A stretch of DNA of 64,000 bases from Delftia tsuruhatensis (GTDB taxonomy: Bacteria > Pseudomonadota > Gammaproteobacteria > Burkholderiales > Burkholderiaceae_C), in NCBI RefSeq assembly GCF_903815225.1, contig NZ_LR813084.1:3638501-3702500 (forward strand), given 5' to 3'. A program made the translations under genes and the position numbers. Below, one piece after another: positions 1 through 8,469 of the stretch. How positions within the stretch are numbered: the stretch's first letter is position 1; the number at the start of each line of letters is the position of its first letter. The notes beneath the pieces are model-generated. The model saw nothing but the letters and a program-made list of their open reading frames with translations, did not search any database and was not told where the DNA came from.

Positions 1-278
1 CTGGCCACAAAGCCCAGCGCCAGCAGCACGATGCCGGCCGAGGTGACGGTGCGCACCGAGGTCCTGTCGCTCCAGGCGCCCGAGAACACGCCCACGCCGT
101 AGTAGATCAGGGCCGTCAGGGAAAAGATGGAGGCCGTGGAAAAGCGGCTGGCGCCGAACTGGGCCTGGATGCTGGCAAAAAACGCCCCGAACGAATAGGC
201 CGCGCCAAAGATCAGCGCCAGCAGCACATGGACGGCGCCCACGATGTACCAGCCCCGGAACAGTCCGTCTCGCCTCAT
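1..278 (-). CDS. MFS transporter, N-terminal part (cut by window edge)
   Basis: The first 92 residues of a major facilitator superfamily carrier are visible; the rest lies beyond the left edge. The start is the ATG at 278, placed six bases after an AAGGAG ribosome site (another ATG at 284 directly abuts that site). The segment begins MRRDGLFRGWYIV and shows two hydrophobic helices, then a short basic loop (SDRTSVR) like the conserved loop between helices 2 and 3. It resembles the oxalate/formate antiporter-like branch that often accompanies small organic-acid catabolic genes. It diverges from the IclR gene and may be the carrier for that operon. The substrate cannot be read from this fragment. 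Confidence 0.75.
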   Translation of the reverse strand, partial: MRRDGLFRGWYIVGAVHVLLALIFGAAYSFGAFFASIQAQFGASRFSTASIFSLTALIYYGVGVFSGAWSDRTSVRTVTSAGIVLLALGFVA

Positions 279-309
279 TTGCATCTCCTTGGTATTGCAT
301 GACTTTAGT

Positions 310-329
310 TGTCTATACATGCTTAGACA
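310..329. promoter_or_regulatory. Inverted repeat TGTCTA-N8-TAGACA upstream of the MFS gene
   Basis: A perfect 6+6 inverted repeat with an 8-base spacer sits 32 bp upstream of the MFS start codon, in an AT-rich part of the 189-bp divergent intergenic region. Its size and symmetry fit a dimeric helix-turn-helix regulator. The adjacent IclR gene is the simplest candidate, but a distant GntR-type factor is equally possible. Confidence 0.45.
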
Positions 330-467
330 TTAGGTATCAACCCCAGGACTAAAGGACAAAGAGCGGAGTTGGCCGGGATGTCGCACCTGCAAGGCCTGCA
401 GCGTTCCAAAGCCGGCATACGATCGGTCTTCCGTACCTTGTGCAAACATCCCGCTTTTTGACACCCC

Positions 468-1190
468 ATGTCCACCATTGCCCCCGCCGAAGCCACCGAG
501 AAGAACGACGGCGTCGCGGCCGTAGACCGCGCGCTGCACATTGCAACGGCCCTGGCCCACGCCAACCGGGGGCTGACGCTGACGGAGCTGTCGCACGCCA
601 CGCAGATGTACAAGAGCACGCTGCTGCGCCTGCTGGCCTCGCTGGAGCGCGCGGGCCTGGTCATGCACCGGGCGGACAAAAAGTACACGCTGGGACCGCT
701 GGCCTTTGTGTTGGGTCGCTCCTTCGAGCAGACGCATGGCCTGCAGGGCGCCATCGAGCCCGTGCTGCAGTGGCTGGTGGACCAGGGAACGGAAAGCCCG
801 TCCTTCCACGTGCGCCACGACCAGCAGCACCGGCTTTGCGTCATGCGCCTGGACTCCCACCACTCCACGCTGGACCGCGTGCGCGTGGGGGATCTGCTGC
901 CGCTGGCGCGCGGTGCGGCGGGCAAGGTCATCACCACGCTGGAGGCGGGCCTGCCGGCGTCCCCCACGCAGGCCGATCTGATCTTCACCTCGTTCGGCGA
1001 ACGCGATCCGCTGTGTGGTGCGATTGCGGCGCCGGTGTTCGGGCCGTCGGCCTCGCTGCTGGGCGCGATCTCGGTGTCCGGGCCGCTGGAGCGCTTTTCC
1101 GAGCTGGCGGTTGAAGGCATGAAATCCCTGGTGACGAGCGCTGCCCGGCGCGCCACCGAAAGCCTGGGCGGGAACTGGCCGCTGGCCTGA
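468..1190 (+). CDS. IclR-family transcriptional regulator
   Basis: A 240-residue protein of normal IclR size. Residues about 15-75 form the winged helix-turn-helix (TLTELSHATQMYKSTLLRLL is the recognition region), and residues about 90-235 form the effector-binding domain. IclR proteins bind small organic acids as dimers or tetramers and usually control neighbouring catabolic genes. It lies upstream of, and in the same direction as, the aldehyde dehydrogenase operon and diverges from an MFS gene, so both are likely targets. The effector is unknown. The ATG at 468 is the only start that gives a standard N-terminus. Confidence 0.9.
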   Translation: MSTIAPAEATEKNDGVAAVDRALHIATALAHANRGLTLTELSHATQMYKSTLLRLLASLERAGLVMHRADKKYTLGPLAFVLGRSFEQTHGLQGAIEPVLQWLVDQGTESPSFHVRHDQQHRLCVMRLDSHHSTLDRVRVGDLLPLARGAAGKVITTLEAGLPASPTQADLIFTSFGERDPLCGAIAAPVFGPSASLLGAISVSGPLERFSELAVEGMKSLVTSAARRATESLGGNWPLA

Positions 1191-1323
1191 CGACCAGGGT
1201 TCGTTCTGCGCACGCGGCGCAGCTTCTGCCCTCCTCCTCTTTCCATCTTTCCTGCGCACCCGGCCTGGCGCCCGGTGCGCTGCCCGTGCATGCCTGCATC
1301 TTCCATCGCCAGGACTAACCTTG

Positions 1324-1404
1324 AAAACAGAACAAAAGTTCTGACAGTAAAAACACCAATACTGATTTTTGCGACATCAATCCTAGAATTCGCAAAAACA
1401 GAAC
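1324..1404. promoter_or_regulatory. Repeated AAAACAGAAC motif, one copy in a perfect inverted repeat
   Basis: The 239-bp gap before the aldehyde dehydrogenase gene ends in a markedly AT-rich stretch. AAAACAGAAC occurs at 1324-1333 and again at 1395-1404, 71 bp apart (near seven helical turns). The first copy is half of the perfect inverted repeat CAGAAC-AAAA-GTTCTG (1328-1343). This is a plausible two-site operator for the IclR protein encoded just upstream. The remainder of the gap, 1191-1310, shows nothing recognisable. Confidence 0.45.
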
Positions 1405-1429
1405 AGTTGTTTTCTCTGAAAGAACTTTT

Positions 1430-2881
1430 ATGACACAACCCCACCCTTTGCTCATCGCCGGGCAGGACCGCGGCGGCGAGCAAGGCATCGCTGCGCTGCT
1501 TTCGGTCAACCCGGCCACGGGCACCCCCAACCACGAGGTGGCCGCGGCCGGCGCGGCGCTGGTTGACGAAGCCGTTTGCAATGCTGCCCAGGCCGTGCGC
1601 CAGCGCAGCTGGGCGCAGATGCTGCCCATGCACCGGGCGCGCATCCTGCATGGCATGGCCGAACGCATGGAGCGCGACAGTGAACGGCTGGCACGGCTGC
1701 AGATGCTGGAAAACGGCAAGGTCTGGAGTGAATGCGTCAAGCAGGTGCACAGCGCCGCCGCCACCTTCCGCTACTACGGCGCCGTCTGCGAAACCACGGG
1801 CGCCGAGGTGACGCCCGCACGCGGCAACTACCTGTCGATGACGGCCTACGAACCCTATGGCGTGGTGGCGGCCATCACGCCCTGGAACTCGCCGCTGACC
1901 ATGGAGGCCCAGAAGATCGCCCCCGCCCTGGCCGCTGGCAACGCGGTGGTGCTCAAGCCCTCCGAGGTCACGCCGTCCACGGGCCTGGCCGTGGGCCGCA
2001 TCGCGCTGGAGGCCGGCCTGCCGCCGGGCCTGCTCAATGTGCTGCCCGGCACGGGCGCCGAAGCCGGCGCCGCCCTGGTCGCCCATCCGCTGGTGCGCAT
2101 GGTGTCGTTCACGGGCGGCACGGAAAGCGGCCGGCGCATCGCCGAAGTGGCGGCGCGCAAGCTCATGCCCGTGGCACTGGAGCTGGGCGGCAAGTCGCCC
2201 CACATCGTGTTTGCCGATGCGGATCTGGAAGCCGCCGTGGCGGCCGTGGCCGACGGTATCTTCGAAGGCAGCGGCCAGTCCTGCGTGGCGGGCTCGCGGC
2301 TGTTCGTGCAGCGCTCCGTACTGGATCAGGTGGTGGGCAGCCTACTGGAGCGTGCCCGCGCACTGCGCGTGGACCTGCCCGATGCGCCTGGCGCCCAGAT
2401 GGGGCCGCTGGCCAGCTTCGCCCAGCGCGACCGGGTGGAGCGCATGGTGGAAGCGGCACGCGCAGCGGGCGCCGAGATCCTTGCGGGCGGAGCACGGCCC
2501 GATGCAGCGCGGCTGGCCGCCGGCGCCTACTATCTGCCCACGGTGATCGGCGGCATTGCCAACAGCGCGCGCATCGCCCGGGAGGAAATCTTCGGCCCCG
2601 TGCTGTGCGTGCTGCCCTTCGAGGACGAGGACGACCTCATCGCCCAGGCCAACGACAGCGCCTTCGGCCTGGCCTCGGGCGTGTGGACGGCCGACTACCC
2701 GCGCGCCTGGCGCGTGGCACGCGCGCTGGAGGCCGGCACGGTCTGGATCAACACCTACAAGCAGCTGTCGATCGCCACGCCCTTCGGTGGCTTCAAGGAC
2801 AGCGGCCTGGGCCGCGAAAAGGGCGTGGGCGGCATGCGCCTGTACCAGCAGCCCAAGGGCATCTATTTCTCCATGGCATGA
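1430..2881 (+). CDS. NAD(P)-dependent aldehyde dehydrogenase
   Basis: A 483-residue member of the ALDH superfamily, oxidising an aldehyde to its carboxylate with NAD(P)+. The full fold is present: the PWNSPL motif of the cofactor domain, KPSEVTP, the general-base glutamate in ELGGKSP (E251) and the catalytic cysteine in GQSCVAGSR (C285), then the EEIFGPVL motif. It resembles betaine-aldehyde and hydroxymuconic-semialdehyde type enzymes, but the substrate cannot be assigned. It is the first gene of a three-gene operon and overlaps the next gene by four bases (ATGA). The start follows an AT-rich promoter region; no strong ribosome site is visible. Confidence 0.93.
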   Translation: MTQPHPLLIAGQDRGGEQGIAALLSVNPATGTPNHEVAAAGAALVDEAVCNAAQAVRQRSWAQMLPMHRARILHGMAERMERDSERLARLQMLENGKVWSECVKQVHSAAATFRYYGAVCETTGAEVTPARGNYLSMTAYEPYGVVAAITPWNSPLTMEAQKIAPALAAGNAVVLKPSEVTPSTGLAVGRIALEAGLPPGLLNVLPGTGAEAGAALVAHPLVRMVSFTGGTESGRRIAEVAARKLMPVALELGGKSPHIVFADADLEAAVAAVADGIFEGSGQSCVAGSRLFVQRSVLDQVVGSLLERARALRVDLPDAPGAQMGPLASFAQRDRVERMVEAARAAGAEILAGGARPDAARLAAGAYYLPTVIGGIANSARIAREEIFGPVLCVLPFEDEDDLIAQANDSAFGLASGVWTADYPRAWRVARALEAGTVWINTYKQLSIATPFGGFKDSGLGREKGVGGMRLYQQPKGIYFSMA

Positions 2882-3792
2882 AAGCACCGAGCCACACCAT
2901 GCACTCCGACAACAAGCACCCCATCGGCTTCATCGGCCTGGGCGTGATGGGCGAGCCCATCTGCCGCAACCTGGCGCAGAAATCCGGCGCCCCCGTGATC
3001 GCCTTCGACCTGGACCCCGCGCCCCTGCAGCGCCTGGCCGCCGATGGCGTGCAGGCCGCCGCCAGCGCGGCCGAGGTGATGGCGCGCGCCGCCACCATCT
3101 TCCTGTCCCTGCCCTCGGGCGAAGTCGTGGCCCGTCTGTGCCGCGAGCCCGGCGGGCTGCTGGAGTCGGCGCGCGCAGGCCAGACCCTCGTGGACCTGAG
3201 CACCTCCCCCGTCGACACCACGCGCGCCCTGGCCCTGGAATTCCAGGCACGCGGCGTGCAGTTTGCCGATGCGCCCGTGGCCCGCACCCGCGCCGCCGCC
3301 GAGGCCGGCACCCTGGCCGTGATGGTGGGCGCCGAGCCCGCGCTGTTCGAGGCGCTGCGCCCGCTGATCGCCACCTTCGCCTCGGGCATCGCCCTGTGCG
3401 GCCGCGTGGGCTGCGGCCAGGTGCTCAAGATCCTCAACAACATGGTGCTGTTCGAGACCGTCGTCGCCTTCAGCGAGGCCAAGGCGATTGCAGAGAAGGC
3501 CGGCGTCGATCCCGCCGTGCTGTTCGACACCCTGTCCAAGGGCTCGGCTGACAGCTTTGCGCTGCGCAACCACGGCATGAAGGCCGTGCTGCCCGGCGAG
3601 TTCCCCGAGCGCGCCTTCTCGGTGCGCTACGCACGCAAGGACCTGCAATACGCCTTGCAGCTCGCCCGCGAGGCCGGCGTGGACGCACGCGGCGCCGCCG
3701 TGGTCGATGCCTGGTTCGCCCAGGCCCTGGACAGCGGCCTGGGCGAGCAATACCACCCGGTGATCAGCCGCCTGATCGCCGGCCATCACTGA
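2878..3792 (+). CDS. NAD(P)-dependent beta-hydroxyacid dehydrogenase (3-hydroxyisobutyrate dehydrogenase family)
   Basis: A 304-residue oxidoreductase of the 3-hydroxyisobutyrate/tartronate-semialdehyde reductase family. It has the N-terminal Rossmann motif IGFIGLGVMGEP, the substrate loop STSPVDTTRA and the conserved catalytic lysine in the GQVLKILNN helix (K184). Such enzymes interconvert a 3-hydroxyacid and its semialdehyde, which suits the upstream aldehyde dehydrogenase: hydroxyacid to semialdehyde to diacid or acyl product. The start chosen is the ATG that overlaps the preceding stop; a second in-frame ATG lies at 2899. The exact substrate is not determinable. Confidence 0.88.
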   Translation: MKAPSHTMHSDNKHPIGFIGLGVMGEPICRNLAQKSGAPVIAFDLDPAPLQRLAADGVQAAASAAEVMARAATIFLSLPSGEVVARLCREPGGLLESARAGQTLVDLSTSPVDTTRALALEFQARGVQFADAPVARTRAAAEAGTLAVMVGAEPALFEALRPLIATFASGIALCGRVGCGQVLKILNNMVLFETVVAFSEAKAIAEKAGVDPAVLFDTLSKGSADSFALRNHGMKAVLPGEFPERAFSVRYARKDLQYALQLAREAGVDARGAAVVDAWFAQALDSGLGEQYHPVISRLIAGHH

Positions 3793-3839
3793 CCGCGCCG
3801 GGCCGGCGCAAAGACGACAAGAACCCCGAGGAGACAGAC

Positions 3840-4850
3840 ATGCCCCATCCCACCCGCCGCCGCGCACTGCGCTGCGGCCTGGCCGCCGCATTGGCGCCTG
3901 CATTGCAGCCGGCCCTGGTCCAAGCCCAGGACCGCACACAGGACCGCGCCGCCAGCTTCCCCACGGACAACGTGCGCATGGTCGTGCCCTACGCGGCCGG
4001 CGGCGCCACCGACATCGTGGCCCGCGCCGTGGCCGAGCGGCTGCACGCCCGCTGGAGCAAACCCGTGGTCATAGACAACCGCCCCGGCGCCGGCACCACG
4101 CTGGCCGCGGCCCAGGTGGCGCGCGGCCCGGGCGACGGGCACCTGCTGTACATGACCACCTCGGCCCACACCATCAGCGCCACCCTCTACAAGAAGCTGG
4201 ACTACGACCCGCTCAAGGATTTTGCGGCGCTGAGCCTGATCGCCAAGGTGCCCCTGGTGCTGGTGGTGCGCCCGGACCTGGGCGTCGGCGACCTGGCCGG
4301 CTTCATCCGCCATGCGCAGGCCCAACCGGACAAGGCCAGCTTTGCCTCGCCCGGCAATGGCACGGCCCAGCACCTGGCCGGCGAGATGTTCAACACGGCC
4401 ACGCGGTCACGCCTGGTCCATGTGCCCTACAAGGGCGATGCCCCGGCCATCACCGACCTCATGGGCGGCTCGGTGGACGCCATGTTCGCCACCCTCACCG
4501 TGGTGCTGCCGCATATCGCCTCGGGCCGGCTCAAGGCCATCGCCCTGGCCAACGGCCGCCGCGTGGAGAAGGTGCCCGCCATTCCCACCTTTGCCGAATC
4601 GGGACTGGCCGGGTTCGAGGCCGCCACCTGGTTCGGCGTGCTGGCCCCCGCCGCCCTGGCACCGCCACTGCGCGAGCGCATCAGCCGCGACATCCGTGCC
4701 GTGGTGGACCAAGCCGAACTGCGCGCCCGCCTGATCGACCTGGGCGGCGAGGTGGTCTCCAGCACGCCGGCCGATTTCGAGTCCTTCATGCAGGCCGAGA
4801 CGCGCAAGTGGCAGGACATCGCCAGGCAGTCGGGCGCAGCCATCGGCTGA
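3840..4850 (+). CDS. Bug-family tripartite tricarboxylate transporter substrate-binding protein (Tat-type signal)
   Basis: A 336-residue periplasmic receptor of the TctC/Bug family. These bind carboxylates or other small anions and normally deliver them to a TctAB permease. The N-terminus TRRRALRCGLAAAL resembles a twin-arginine signal with cleavage near VQAQ. Family signatures follow: VPYAAGGATDIVAR, VIDNRPGAGT, the HVPYKGDAP-type loop (VHVPYKGD) and PTFAESGL. A good GAGGAGA ribosome site precedes the ATG. It is the third gene after the two dehydrogenases, so its ligand is probably their substrate. No TctA/TctB gene is next to it. Confidence 0.92.
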   Translation: MPHPTRRRALRCGLAAALAPALQPALVQAQDRTQDRAASFPTDNVRMVVPYAAGGATDIVARAVAERLHARWSKPVVIDNRPGAGTTLAAAQVARGPGDGHLLYMTTSAHTISATLYKKLDYDPLKDFAALSLIAKVPLVLVVRPDLGVGDLAGFIRHAQAQPDKASFASPGNGTAQHLAGEMFNTATRSRLVHVPYKGDAPAITDLMGGSVDAMFATLTVVLPHIASGRLKAIALANGRRVEKVPAIPTFAESGLAGFEAATWFGVLAPAALAPPLRERISRDIRAVVDQAELRARLIDLGGEVVSSTPADFESFMQAETRKWQDIARQSGAAIG

Positions 4851-4854
4851 GGCA

Positions 4855-6246
4855 TCACCCGAAAGGCATCTTGTCCGCCCGGCACTTGGCGGCCCCGGTG
4901 CCCCCGGTGGCAGCGGGCAAGGCTGGCACATCCACCGCCAGCACCGTCCCCCGGCACTCCCCGAACCCGATGCGCGCGGCGCCCGGCTTCTCGCACCAGC
5001 CGCGCAGCACCACCGTGTCGCCATCGTGCAGAAAGCCGCGCTGCTCGCCACCGCCGATATCCACGGGGCTTTGCGCACCGCGCGCCAGCTCGATCATGGC
5101 GCCCGCCTCGCCGGGACCGGGGCCCGAGATGGTGCCGCTGCCGATCAGGTCGCCCGGCTGCAGGTTGCAGCCGCCGGCCGTGTGGTGGGCCACCATCTGG
5201 GCCATGCTCCAGTACTGGTGGCGAAAACTGGTGCCCGACAGCCGCGCCGGCCCCCGCCCCTGCGCGCGTGCCTGCTCGCTGTGCAGCCAGACTTCCAGCT
5301 GGATGTCGAGGGCGCCGGTTGCACGGTTGCCCGGGGACTCCAGGTAGGGCAGCGGCTGCGGATCGCCGCTCGGTCGGGTCCAGGCCGTGCGAAAAGGCGC
5401 CAGGGCATCGAGCGTCACGATCCAGGGCGACACGGTGGTGGCGAAATTCTTGGCGTGGAAGGGCCCGAGCGGGGCCATTTCCCACACCTGGATGTCGCGC
5501 GCCGACCAGTCGTTGAGCAGGCTGACGCCGAACACATGCGCCTCGGCGCGCTCCAGGGCAATGGGGCGGCCCTGGGCATTGCCCGGCCCTATCCAGAAAC
5601 CCAGTTCCAGCTCGTAGTCCATGCGCGCGCATGGCTGGAACACCGGCGTGGCGGCGCCCTGCGGCAGGTACTGGCCCATGGGCCGGTGAAAGCGCTGGCC
5701 GCTGACGCCGATGGACGACACCCGGCCATGGTAGGCCTGCGGCAGCCAGCGGAAATTGGGGAGCACGTCCGCCTCGGGATACATGATGCGCATGCAGTTG
5801 AGCGCATGGTCCAGCGAAGTGTAGAAGTCCGTGAAGTCGCCGATGCGCGCGGGCAGCGCGTACTCGACATCGGCCAGGGGGAGCAGGCATGCGCGTGCCG
5901 CGTCGGCCTGCGCCGCGGGGGCATCGGCGTGCAGCAGCGCGAACAGCGCATGGCGCAACCCGCGCCAGGCCTGCGGCCCCAGGGCCAGGAAGTCGTTGAG
6001 CGCCGGCTGCGCCGCCGCGCCCAGCGCCTGGCGCGCGGGCCCGTCCAGCACGCCGGCGGCGGCCAGCGCCGCCAGGTCCAGCACCTGGTCGCCGATGGCC
6101 ACGCCGCCGCGAAAGGCCTGCCCGGAGCCTTGCGGCCGCAACACCGCGAACGGCAGGTTCTGCAAGGGAAAGTCGGTGCCGGCCGCCTGGGCCGATGCCA
6201 GCCAGCTGCGGGCGCCGGCGTCATGGGTATGGTCGAGTGCAGTCAT
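4855..6246 (-). CDS. fahA: Fumarylacetoacetase (fumarylacetoacetate hydrolase)
   Basis: A 463-residue enzyme of the true fumarylacetoacetase type, cleaving a 1,3-diketo acid (fumarylacetoacetate to fumarate plus acetoacetate in tyrosine/homogentisate breakdown). The active-site signatures are present: DFTDFYTS with the following histidine (SLDHALN), the two metal glutamates in ELELGFWIG, the metal aspartate in NDWSARDIQ, the lysine in AKNFATTVSPW and the C-terminal GDLIGSGTISG. No homogentisate dioxygenase or maleylacetoacetate isomerase adjoins it. It ends a leftward operon with a cyclase-family hydrolase and an MFS carrier, so it may serve another ring-cleavage pathway. The start is the ATG at 6246, eight bases after the preceding stop. 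Confidence 0.9.
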   Translation of the reverse strand: MTALDHTHDAGARSWLASAQAAGTDFPLQNLPFAVLRPQGSGQAFRGGVAIGDQVLDLAALAAAGVLDGPARQALGAAAQPALNDFLALGPQAWRGLRHALFALLHADAPAAQADAARACLLPLADVEYALPARIGDFTDFYTSLDHALNCMRIMYPEADVLPNFRWLPQAYHGRVSSIGVSGQRFHRPMGQYLPQGAATPVFQPCARMDYELELGFWIGPGNAQGRPIALERAEAHVFGVSLLNDWSARDIQVWEMAPLGPFHAKNFATTVSPWIVTLDALAPFRTAWTRPSGDPQPLPYLESPGNRATGALDIQLEVWLHSEQARAQGRGPARLSGTSFRHQYWSMAQMVAHHTAGGCNLQPGDLIGSGTISGPGPGEAGAMIELARGAQSPVDIGGGEQRGFLHDGDTVVLRGWCEKPGAARIGFGECRGTVLAVDVPALPAATGGTGAAKCRADKMPFG

Positions 6247-6254
6247 GGCGTTCC

Positions 6255-7064
6255 TCAGGCGGGTTGCGCCAGCAGCGCTTCGTCGAAGATGGCCACGGCC
6301 CGCGTCCAGCCGGCCGAGGCCCCGCGGATCTTGTGCGGAAAGCAGCTGATGAAAAAGCCGTCCGGCGGCAGTGCCTCCAGGTTGTGCAGCTTCTCGATGT
6401 GGCAATAGCCGATGTCGCGCCCGGCCTTGTGGCCTTCCCAGATCAGGCTGGCATCGCGCGTGGCCGCGTATTTCTCGGCCGTGTGGACGAAGGGCGCATC
6501 CCAGCTCCAGGCATCGGTGCCCGTCAGGCGCACGCCGCGCTCCAGCAGGTACATGGTGGCCTCGTAGCCCATGCCGCAGCCGGACGAGACATAGTCGTTG
6601 CTGCCGTAGCGGCTGCCGGCGCCCGTGTTGACCACCACAATCTCCAGCGGCTGCAGTGCATGGCCTATGCGTCGCAGCTCGGCCTCGACGTCGGCGGCCG
6701 TCACCACGTAACCGTCCGCGAAGTGGCGGAAATCCAGCTTCACGCCGGGCTGGAAGCACCATTCCAGCGGCACCTGGTCGATGGTGATGGCCGGCTTCTT
6801 CTCGCCCAGCGCCTTGTCCATGGTGCTGTGGAAGTGGAAGGGCGCATCCAGGTGCGTGCCGTTGTGGGTGGACAGCGTGACCTTCTCGACCGCCCAGCCT
6901 TCCCCATCAGGCAGGTCCTGCTTGCGCAGGCCCGGAAAAAAGGGCTCGATCTGCTCGACCGTGTTTTCATGGGTGAAGTACTGGATCTCGGGCCGGAAGG
7001 CCGGCGGGTCGGAGACGACGTCGTTCTCCAGGTAGATGGACAGATCGACAAAACGGCGGGGCAT
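6255..7064 (-). CDS. Cyclase-family metal-dependent hydrolase (kynurenine-formamidase-like)
   Basis: A 269-residue protein of the cyclase/KynB superfamily. The metal-binding signature HNGTHLDAPFHFH (HxxTHxDxPxH form) is visible near residues 70-82, with the later conserved TGTDAWSWD segment. Relatives hydrolyse amides, lactones or isatin-type rings. The substrate here is not known, and at 269 residues it is longer than typical KynB (about 210). The ATG at 7064 follows a strong AAGGAG site. It sits between the fumarylacetoacetase and MFS genes, consistent with one pathway that imports, opens and cleaves an aromatic-derived compound. Confidence 0.82.
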   Translation of the reverse strand: MPRRFVDLSIYLENDVVSDPPAFRPEIQYFTHENTVEQIEPFFPGLRKQDLPDGEGWAVEKVTLSTHNGTHLDAPFHFHSTMDKALGEKKPAITIDQVPLEWCFQPGVKLDFRHFADGYVVTAADVEAELRRIGHALQPLEIVVVNTGAGSRYGSNDYVSSGCGMGYEATMYLLERGVRLTGTDAWSWDAPFVHTAEKYAATRDASLIWEGHKAGRDIGYCHIEKLHNLEALPPDGFFISCFPHKIRGASAGWTRAVAIFDEALLAQPA

Positions 7065-7098
7065 GGTGTTCTCCTTGGAGTCGTGTGTGGGATGGGAA

Positions 7099-8328
7099 TC
7101 AGCGCGCACTGGGGGTAGCCACGGCGCCATCGCGCGGCAGCATTGCGACCACGGCGGCGGCCACCAGGAACAGGCCGCCGCACAGCGCAATGCCCATGGC
7201 GAATCCCAGGCTGGCCGACAGCGAGCCCAGGGCCAGCGGCGCGAAGGCGGAAATGCCGCGACCCACGTTGAAGCAAAAGCCCGTGCCCGTGGCGCGCAGG
7301 TGCGTGGGAAACAGCTCGGCAAAGTACGAGCCCATCAGCCCCGCGAAGGCCATGAAGAAGGCGAAGGCAGGGCCCAGCCACAGCAGGACCGTGCGGTCCG
7401 TGGCCTGGATGTACAGCGGCAGGGCCAGGCCCGTGCCCACCAGCGACACGATCACGGCCCGCTGCTTGCCGATGCGGTCCGCGATCAGGCCGAAGGCGTT
7501 GTAGCCCACGAACATGCCGATATTGAGCAGGGCCATGAAGCGCGCCATGGTGCCCATGTCCAGCCCGCGCTCCTTGACGAGAAAGGTGGGCAGCCAGGTG
7601 CTGGCACCCCAGTAGGCGGCCAGGGCCAGGGCCGAGGTCAGCGTGCCCAGCACGGTGACCCGCAGCAGGTCCGGCGCGAACAGAGCGGCAATGCCAGGCG
7701 CCCGCGCCGCCGTGCCTGCGCCGTGGCTGCGGCGCTGCTGGCGCTGTTCCAGCCAGGCCTGGGACTCGGGCACGCGCAGCCAGACATAGACGATGGCGAG
7801 GGACACCGCCGCCCCGCACACGAAGAACAGCACGCGCCAACCATGCACGGGCAGGAAATATGCGGCCGCAGCCGCGGCCAGCGCCGCGCCCACCGAAAAC
7901 GCGCTGAGCACGAACGAGGTGGCCCGGCCACGCTGGTGCGCCGGCCAGGACTCGTTCACATGGGCGGCAGCCGTGCTCCAGACACTGCCCAGGCCCAGGC
8001 CGGCCAGGAAACGCAGCACCAGGATCTGGCGCCAGTCCGTGGCAGCCGCGATGGCCATGGTCAGCACGCCAAACGTGGCCAGCGACAGCAGCAAGGCCTT
8101 GCGCCGCCCCAGCGCATCGGCCACCGGCCCCATCACCACGCCGCTCAGGCCAATGCCCAGCAGCGTCGCCGTCACCAGCAGGCCCGCCTGCGTGGGGCCG
8201 ATCTGCAACGAGGCGGTGATGGAGGGCATGGCGATGGCCAGGATGATGATGTCCACGGCATCGAACATGTAGCTGAGGAAGTAGCCGATCAGCACGCGCC
8301 ACTTCAGTGTGTTGGGTGAGGGGGTCAC
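7099..8328 (-). CDS. MFS transporter, aromatic-acid:H+ symporter-like
   Basis: A 409-residue, 12-helix major facilitator. The conserved loop GPVADALGRRKALL after helix 2, its repeat-like counterpart LIADRIGKQRAV in the second half and the overall length match the AAHS (PcaK/BenK-like) group that imports aromatic or carboxylic acids by proton symport. It is the first gene of the leftward operon with the cyclase-family hydrolase and fumarylacetoacetase, which supports an aromatic-acid-like substrate. Its promoter region holds a perfect 20-bp palindrome beside a divergent TetR gene. Substrate specificity is inferred only. Confidence 0.85.
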   Translation of the reverse strand: MTPSPNTLKWRVLIGYFLSYMFDAVDIIILAIAMPSITASLQIGPTQAGLLVTATLLGIGLSGVVMGPVADALGRRKALLLSLATFGVLTMAIAAATDWRQILVLRFLAGLGLGSVWSTAAAHVNESWPAHQRGRATSFVLSAFSVGAALAAAAAAYFLPVHGWRVLFFVCGAAVSLAIVYVWLRVPESQAWLEQRQQRRSHGAGTAARAPGIAALFAPDLLRVTVLGTLTSALALAAYWGASTWLPTFLVKERGLDMGTMARFMALLNIGMFVGYNAFGLIADRIGKQRAVIVSLVGTGLALPLYIQATDRTVLLWLGPAFAFFMAFAGLMGSYFAELFPTHLRATGTGFCFNVGRGISAFAPLALGSLSASLGFAMGIALCGGLFLVAAAVVAMLPRDGAVATPSAR

Positions 8329-8364
8329 AGTCTTGTCTCCCGGTTTCCGGTGGTTGTTTGCATC

Positions 8365-8384
8365 GACTGTACGATCGTACAGTC
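8365..8384. promoter_or_regulatory. Perfect 20-bp palindrome, probable TetR operator
   Basis: GACTGTACGATCGTACAGTC is perfectly symmetric over all 20 bases and lies between the divergent MFS and TetR genes, 37 bp upstream of the MFS start. Reading leftward, TTGTAC (8398-8403) and TACGAT (8374-8379) are spaced 18 bp apart like -35 and -10 elements. The palindrome would therefore cover the MFS -10 box, consistent with repression. Confidence 0.7.
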
Positions 8385-8469
8385 AGTATTTTCATCGGTA
8401 CAAACCATGACCGGAACTGCGGCAGTCCCCTGCCCTTTCCCTACAATCGCGCCTGCATCAAGGAGACGC

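Noticed and set aside
323-2203. Very long open frames opposite the IclR and aldehyde dehydrogenase genes (and many like them throughout)
   Set aside because: They are low-complexity Arg/Ala/Gly/His shadows expected at this GC content, antisense or frame-shifted to genes with clear family motifs.
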